12,779 bases of DNA from Cochliopodium minus (lineage: Eukaryota; Discosea; Himatismenida; Cochliopodiidae), in NCBI GenBank assembly GCA_024220525.1, contig JAMYWO010000023.1:240700-253478 (forward strand). Reading direction: 5' to 3'. Of this stretch, positions 9,501 to 12,779 are shown piece by piece. Each line of letters begins with the position of its first letter. Position 1 is the stretch's first letter. The notes under the pieces are model-generated. The model was given only the letters and a program-made list of their open reading frames with translations. It was not told the DNA's origin and made no database searches. A program made the position numbers and the translations under genes.

Positions 9501-10887
9501 AAATAAAATAAATAATAAATATAATAAAATAAATAAAAATATAAAAAATTATAAAGAATAAATAAATAATAATAAATAAAAATCAAAAATAAAAAATTTA
9601 CTAAAGGTGTTGCTAAATTGAAATTTATAGAATTAACTTCGATAAGTTGTTTGCTTGGATCGATTTGAACTTTGTTGTTCTCATCTATTCCCAACAAGTA
9701 CTTCACAATGTCTACATAACCGTTGTGAGCGGAAATATGTAAAGGAGTGTCCTTTGTTTCCAAGCGAAAACCTCCGATATCAACACCACAATCTACCAAA
9801 AACTTCAAACAATCCAGTTTTCCATTTCCAGCTGCAAAATTGAGCACTGTGTCGAATTCTATTACTGAATTTAGTTTTCTTTCTTTAATTTCTAATTTTT
9901 TTTTTTAAAAATGTTTTAGATATTAAGAATAAAGAATATTGATTTATTTGTCAGCAAAAATGATTTTTCGAAAAATTTTTTTGTGGGAATTATATCTTAA
10001 TTTAATATAGTCATTAAGATTAATGAGATCCAAATAATCTTATCATCTGTATTCATTCATTAATGTTGGCAACAAATTTTATTAAAGTTTTTTTAAATTT
10101 GTTGGCTGATATAAAAAATGTTCCTTTATCGTTATTTTTAATTTGATATTTTGATAAAGTTGTTCAGAAAAGATCAAATTTTCATCCAAAATTCTAATTT
10201 GTTGACTGCATTGTCAAATATATAACTATATTTCATGATTTTGAATGAGAAATATTTAATAATAAGAATATATCAACATCATACAGTAACATCCCAAATT
10301 TTGTATTCCATAATTTCCCTTTTTGATATTTTTAGGATCCATTCTTATTTTATTCTTCATTAAATTTTTAATGTTATTTTACCTTCAACAAATACTTTGA
10401 GAAATTCGCTTGATCCAAATGTGGAAGCCATATATTGGACAAATTCTTTCACCCATGGAATAGTTTCTTTTTTGACATATTCTTTGAATTTCTCAACATT
10501 ATCATCTGCTATTGTGGGTAACAATGATTTGATACAATTGACTAAATCCTAATAATGAAAAAATAAAGGGGTATAAATGAATTTTATTAAGATATTGGAT
10601 TGATGAATCTAAAATGATAAACAATTTATCAATTTCATATTTGCAATTTGTTGATGGCACTATAAATAAATTTGAATGCAAAAAATATACTTCCATTCAG
10701 AATCTATATCTCTCATATGATTTTGATAAAATAAAATTACAGGATGTTGTTCATATTTGGACATGCATTTATGACATAATAAAAGTAATTGTTGTAAAAT
10801 TGGATGGCATATCGTGCAATAATGTCCACAAGTAGATAAGCAACATCTATCATCACTTTGGCTATTATTTTCTTCATTTTTGTCCAT
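5623..10887 (-). CDS. Ankyrin-repeat RING finger protein (putative E3 ubiquitin ligase)
   Basis: Exons on the minus strand are 10887-10741, 10548-10383, about 9858-9602, 9376-9203, 8855-8678, 8611-8578, 8308-8273, 8200-7974, 7761-7599, 7284-5987 and 5837-5623. They sum to 2895 bases (964 residues). Residues 1-49 contain a Cys/His cluster (CCLSTCGHYCTICH, then CHKC). Residues 50-104 are a likely helical segment. About 105-530 hold 12 ankyrin repeats with TPLH signatures. About 645-790 are Asn-rich, including runs of 9 and 18 Asn. About 840-912 look like a coiled coil. Residues 916-952 form a C3HC4 RING (Cys916, Cys919, Cys931, His933, Cys937, Cys940, Cys949, Cys952) with IAP/Mind-bomb spacing. 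By family, ankyrin repeats select a substrate and the RING recruits E2-ubiquitin; the target is unknown. The acceptor of exon 3 is ambiguous (exon start 9858, 9864 or 9891, all in frame). The link of exons 1-2 to the ankyrin exons rests on frame continuity and on the lack of an ATG in the ankyrin exon. Confidence 0.82.
6513..6596 (-). repeat. Coding trinucleotide repeat: polyasparagine tracts
   Basis: Plus-strand ATT/GTT triplets read as AAT/AAC on the minus strand and encode runs of 18 Asn (6513-6566), one His, then 9 Asn (6570-6596) inside exon 7284-5987. AAC codons interrupt the AAT run at intervals. The wider Asn-rich segment runs from about 6730 to 6290. Such low-complexity tracts are common in AT-rich protist proteomes and may be prion-like linkers. 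Confidence 0.9.
7285..7598 (-). other. Ankyrin-RING gene intron, T-rich on the sense strand
   Basis: The sense donor is GTAACT at 7598 and the acceptor TTTTTTAAAG ends at 7285. It joins LHEAANEG to NSMCLDILV within one ankyrin repeat. The 314 bases are A/T simple sequence, and nothing else is seen. Confidence 0.8.
8273..8308 (-). other. 36-base microexon of the ankyrin-RING gene
   Basis: It is bounded by a TTTACAG acceptor and a GTAAAA donor on the minus strand. It encodes TPLFFGSVNGH with split codons at both ends, which fit the neighbouring exons 8611-8578 and 8200-7974. The sequence is the core of one ankyrin repeat, so the exon is supported by content as well as phase. Confidence 0.8.
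8578..8611 (-). other. 34-base microexon of the ankyrin-RING gene
   Basis: The acceptor is TATTTAG and the donor GTAAAA. It encodes VPIDVADESG plus split codons, filling the end of one ankyrin repeat between LLLEKG and MTPLFF. Without it the repeat periodicity and the frame would both break. Confidence 0.8.
8856..9202 (-). other. Ankyrin-RING gene intron, 347 bases, A-rich on the sense strand
   Basis: The sense donor is GTAAAA at 9202 and the acceptor TTTTTTTTAG ends at 8856. It joins ADINCL to NIGNDTPF in phase 0. It is low-complexity A/T sequence with no further feature visible. Confidence 0.8.
9859..10382 (-). other. Large intron of the ankyrin-RING gene, complex sequence
   Basis: The sense donor is GTAAAA at 10382. 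There are three candidate acceptors near 9859-9893 (TAATAG, TTCAG, ATTAG), all giving the same frame. At about 520 bases it is the longest intron, and it is much less repetitive than the others. A short ATG-started frame of 28 codons on the minus strand near 10337 is not convincing as an exon. I see no RNA gene or second gene here. Confidence 0.6.
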
Positions 10888-11242
10888 TTTTTAAAACAAA
10901 TTTTTTTTTTTTTGAAAGGAAAATGATTGCAGAAAAAAATCAAAAGCATCATCAAACACTTGTTTGGTCAAAACAAAAAACTATTTGAAATATTCTTTTA
11001 AATAATTTAAAAAGAATTAATTAATACATTATTAACTAAACAACAAAACAAACAGAAAAATTTAGATATGGAGAAAAACAAGACAAAAAGAGAGAAAGTT
11101 TTATAGAACCATGTAAAATACATAACTAACCATTAATTGTGTAACAAAAAACAATATCCATTGATTCAATCTTTAAAAGCGAAAAATAAGTTATTTTTTC
11201 TTTTTTATAAAAAAAAAAAAAAAAATTGAGGAGTAAAATTTG
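10888..11242. promoter_or_regulatory. Divergent intergenic region, likely bidirectional promoter
   Basis: These 355 bases separate the ATG of the ankyrin-RING gene (10887, minus) from the ATG of the Tat-SF1-like gene (11243, plus). The region is more mixed in sequence than the introns and has no supported ORF. A TATAAAA sits at about 11206-11212, roughly 30 bases before the plus-strand ATG, followed by a long A run. No clear element is seen for the minus-strand gene. Confidence 0.55.
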
Positions 11243-12693
11243 ATGGAAGAATTTGATGAAGATGAAGTACCACCTGTTTTAGATCAGAATAAAACCAAAA
11301 TTGTGCCTCCACAACCTAATATACATCCAAATAGCAATAATGGCTTTTACATGGACGAAAATGGAAATTCGTTCTTTTATGATTGGGAAAAGAAGGAATG
11401 GGTGAGCTTCGATCAACCAATGCCTACAGAAGAACAAAATACAATCATCAATGTTGATTATAGCATCAAACAACAAGTGATGCCCGTAGAAAAGATCCCC
11501 AAGCCTCCTGATTTCTCCAAGCTATATAGAGAAACAGATGAAGATGATAACATGTACTATGTAAGAAGGATCTTTTAAAAAAGTTGTTTATTTTTCATAC
11601 ATAAAATTATATTCTTTGAAGGATAAATTTTTTTCTCTTTTTATTGTTGAAATATTGATTTCAAACTTGCTTTAAAAAATCTATACATAAATTCTGGTTC
11701 AATGAAAAACATATAATTTTTAAAAATCATACTGAAAAGGATAAACTTTTAGATAATCGTTTGAATTTTGACTAAAAAAATTTTAAAACTTTTCTATTTT
11801 GAAATCTTATTTCAAATTTTTTTTATTTTTTCCAAATCAATTTGATTTTAAAATAAAATTTTCTTTCCAAAATTTTCTTCAATAATGTTTTTTTTTTTGA
11901 TCATTTAAAACCTTTATTGTAATCAGGCAAATCTAAAAAGAGAAAAGAAAAGAAAAGAAGCGGAAAGAAAAAACAAAGTGCTGAAAAAAATCAAAGAAGA
12001 CAAAAACAAAGAAAAAAACAATACAGAAAGCATCTCCATCATAGAAAAAAAAGAAGGTGCAGAAAAAAAAGAAAGCGGAGATATTAATCCTAATCCCAAC
12101 AAAAAACCCCGCGGAAAAAAAAAGAAGGAGAAGGTCAACTGCTCTGTTTATGTTAAGGGTCTTCCTCAGGACATTTCTTTGGACGAGCTTGCCAAGTTTA
12201 TGGAGAAGTATGGTGGGATTATCAAAAAGGATCCAGAGACTCGAGAATACAAGATCAAGTTTTACAAAAACAACGAAAGTAAATTTAATTTTTATAAAAA
12301 ATTTTCTTAATTTATTTTCTAAATTTTTTTTTTTAATTTGAAAATTTTTTTATTTTTTATTATTTTTTTTAATAAATATTAAAAAAACTTTTTGTTCAAT
12401 TTAAATTTTTTTCATTTTTTAATTGAAATTTTTTTTTAATTTTTTGTCTTTTTTTTTATTTTATAATTTTTAATTATTTTTGTTTTATTAGTTAACACAG
12501 GAGAAGCATTGGTGACATATTTCTTGCCAGAAAGTGTCCAACAAGCATTGACTTTCGCAGATGGTAACGAGATAAGAGAGGGATTCGTAGTCAAAGTGGA
12601 GGTTGCAACCTTTGATTCCAACAAACATTTAGGTGAGGGAAACCAAGCCCAAAAAAGAAAAAGAAAGCCCAAAAAAGTATATGACCAAAGCAA
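11243..12693 (+). CDS. HTATSF1: Tat-SF1/Cus2-like splicing and elongation factor, 3' end probably beyond window
   Basis: Tat-SF1 (yeast Cus2) is a nuclear RNA-binding protein that contacts U2 snRNP/SF3b and links splicing to transcription elongation. Exons are 11243-11560, 11927-12278 and 12492-12693, giving 290 residues in the window. An acidic N-terminus is followed by a segment with aromatic and Asp residues (GFYMDENGNSFFYDWEKKEW) like the human Tat-SF1 N-terminal motif. Next comes a long Lys/Glu linker (about 107-175), then RRM1 (about 177-264) with RNP2 VYVKGL, followed by IKKDPETREYKIKFYKNN and a weak RNP1. The order FGIIMRDPQTEE...KLYKDN in the human protein matches closely. The coding frame reaches TAA at 12695-12697, but CAA|GTAAAA there is a good donor and the family has a second RRM/UHM domain downstream, so continuation past the window is more likely. 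Donors are GTAAGA (11561) and GTAAAT (12279). Confidence 0.82.
11561..11926 (+). other. Tat-SF1-like intron 1, complex sequence
   Basis: The donor GTAAGA is the best consensus donor in the window and the acceptor AATCAG ends at 11926; splicing is in phase 0. The 366 bases are A/T-rich but not simple repeat. No ORF or RNA gene is supported. Retention would add six codons (VRRIF-type) and a stop. Confidence 0.75.
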
Positions 12694-12710
12694 GTAAAAA
12701 AAATTTAATT

Positions 12711-12779
12711 TTTATTTTTTATTTTTTATTTTTTATTTTTTATTTTTTATTTTTTATTTTTTATTTTTTATTTTTTATT
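12711..12779. repeat. ATTTTTT tandem repeat at right window edge
   Basis: About nine copies of the 7-base unit ATTTTTT run to the end of the window. Together with the donor-like GTAAAA at 12694 this looks like the start of an intron of the Tat-SF1-like gene. Confidence 0.8.

Noticed and set aside
9602-9891. Ankyrin exon as the first exon of an independent gene
   Set aside because: No in-frame ATG precedes the repeats before an upstream in-frame TAA, and the upstream exon 10548-10383 ends in a compatible phase, so a continuous gene is simpler.
10311-10337. Short minus-strand ATG frame in the large ankyrin-RING intron as a separate exon or gene
   Set aside because: It has about 28 codons with no domain, no clear acceptor/donor pair that keeps phase, and no similarity I recognise.

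Overview
This is nuclear DNA from a very AT-rich, intron-dense eukaryote, probably a unicellular protist. The evidence is four spliced genes of eukaryotic families (Integrator, Tat-SF1/Cus2, ankyrin-RING and an Osm1-like flavoprotein), short introns of almost pure A/T with GTAAAW-type donors, standard stop codons, and a long asparagine homopolymer region in one protein. Amoeboid lineages (Amoebozoa, Heterolobosea, Anaeramoeba-like) would fit, but I cannot assign the species. All exon models were made by hand from splice sites, reading-frame continuity and recalled family motifs. In every model the exon lengths sum to a consistent reading frame.

Layout. (1) 225-2455, plus strand: the 3' part of INTS11, the endonuclease subunit of Integrator. 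It has seven exons in the window and its N-terminal part lies off the left edge. (2) 2519-5313, minus strand: a complete seven-exon, 535-residue flavoprotein of the soluble fumarate reductase (Frd1/Osm1) family. It meets INTS11 tail to tail with 63 bases between the stop codons. (3) 5623-10887, minus strand: an eleven-exon gene for a protein of about 964 residues. The order is an N-terminal Cys/His cluster, a short helical segment, about 12 ankyrin repeats, an Asn-rich region with a run of 18 Asn, a coiled coil, and a C-terminal IAP/Mind-bomb-type RING finger. It is probably an E3 ubiquitin ligase. (4) 11243 to the right edge, plus strand: a Tat-SF1/Cus2-like splicing factor with its first RRM. 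The gene most likely continues past the window through an intron. Genes 3 and 4 are divergent and share a 355-base upstream region.

The genes do not form a pathway. INTS11 and Tat-SF1 both act in nuclear RNA processing and transcription, but their proximity is probably incidental. The most interesting point is the flavoprotein. Its FAD-binding motifs are kept, but every position I can align to the known fumarate-reducing active site has been replaced, so it looks like a pseudoenzyme or a flavoprotein with a new activity. Other points of note are the unusual N-terminal module of the ankyrin-RING protein, a GC-AG intron in INTS11, and a small inverted-repeat element with flanking direct repeats near 5479-5578. 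Both window ends lie in simple A/T repeats of different unit length.
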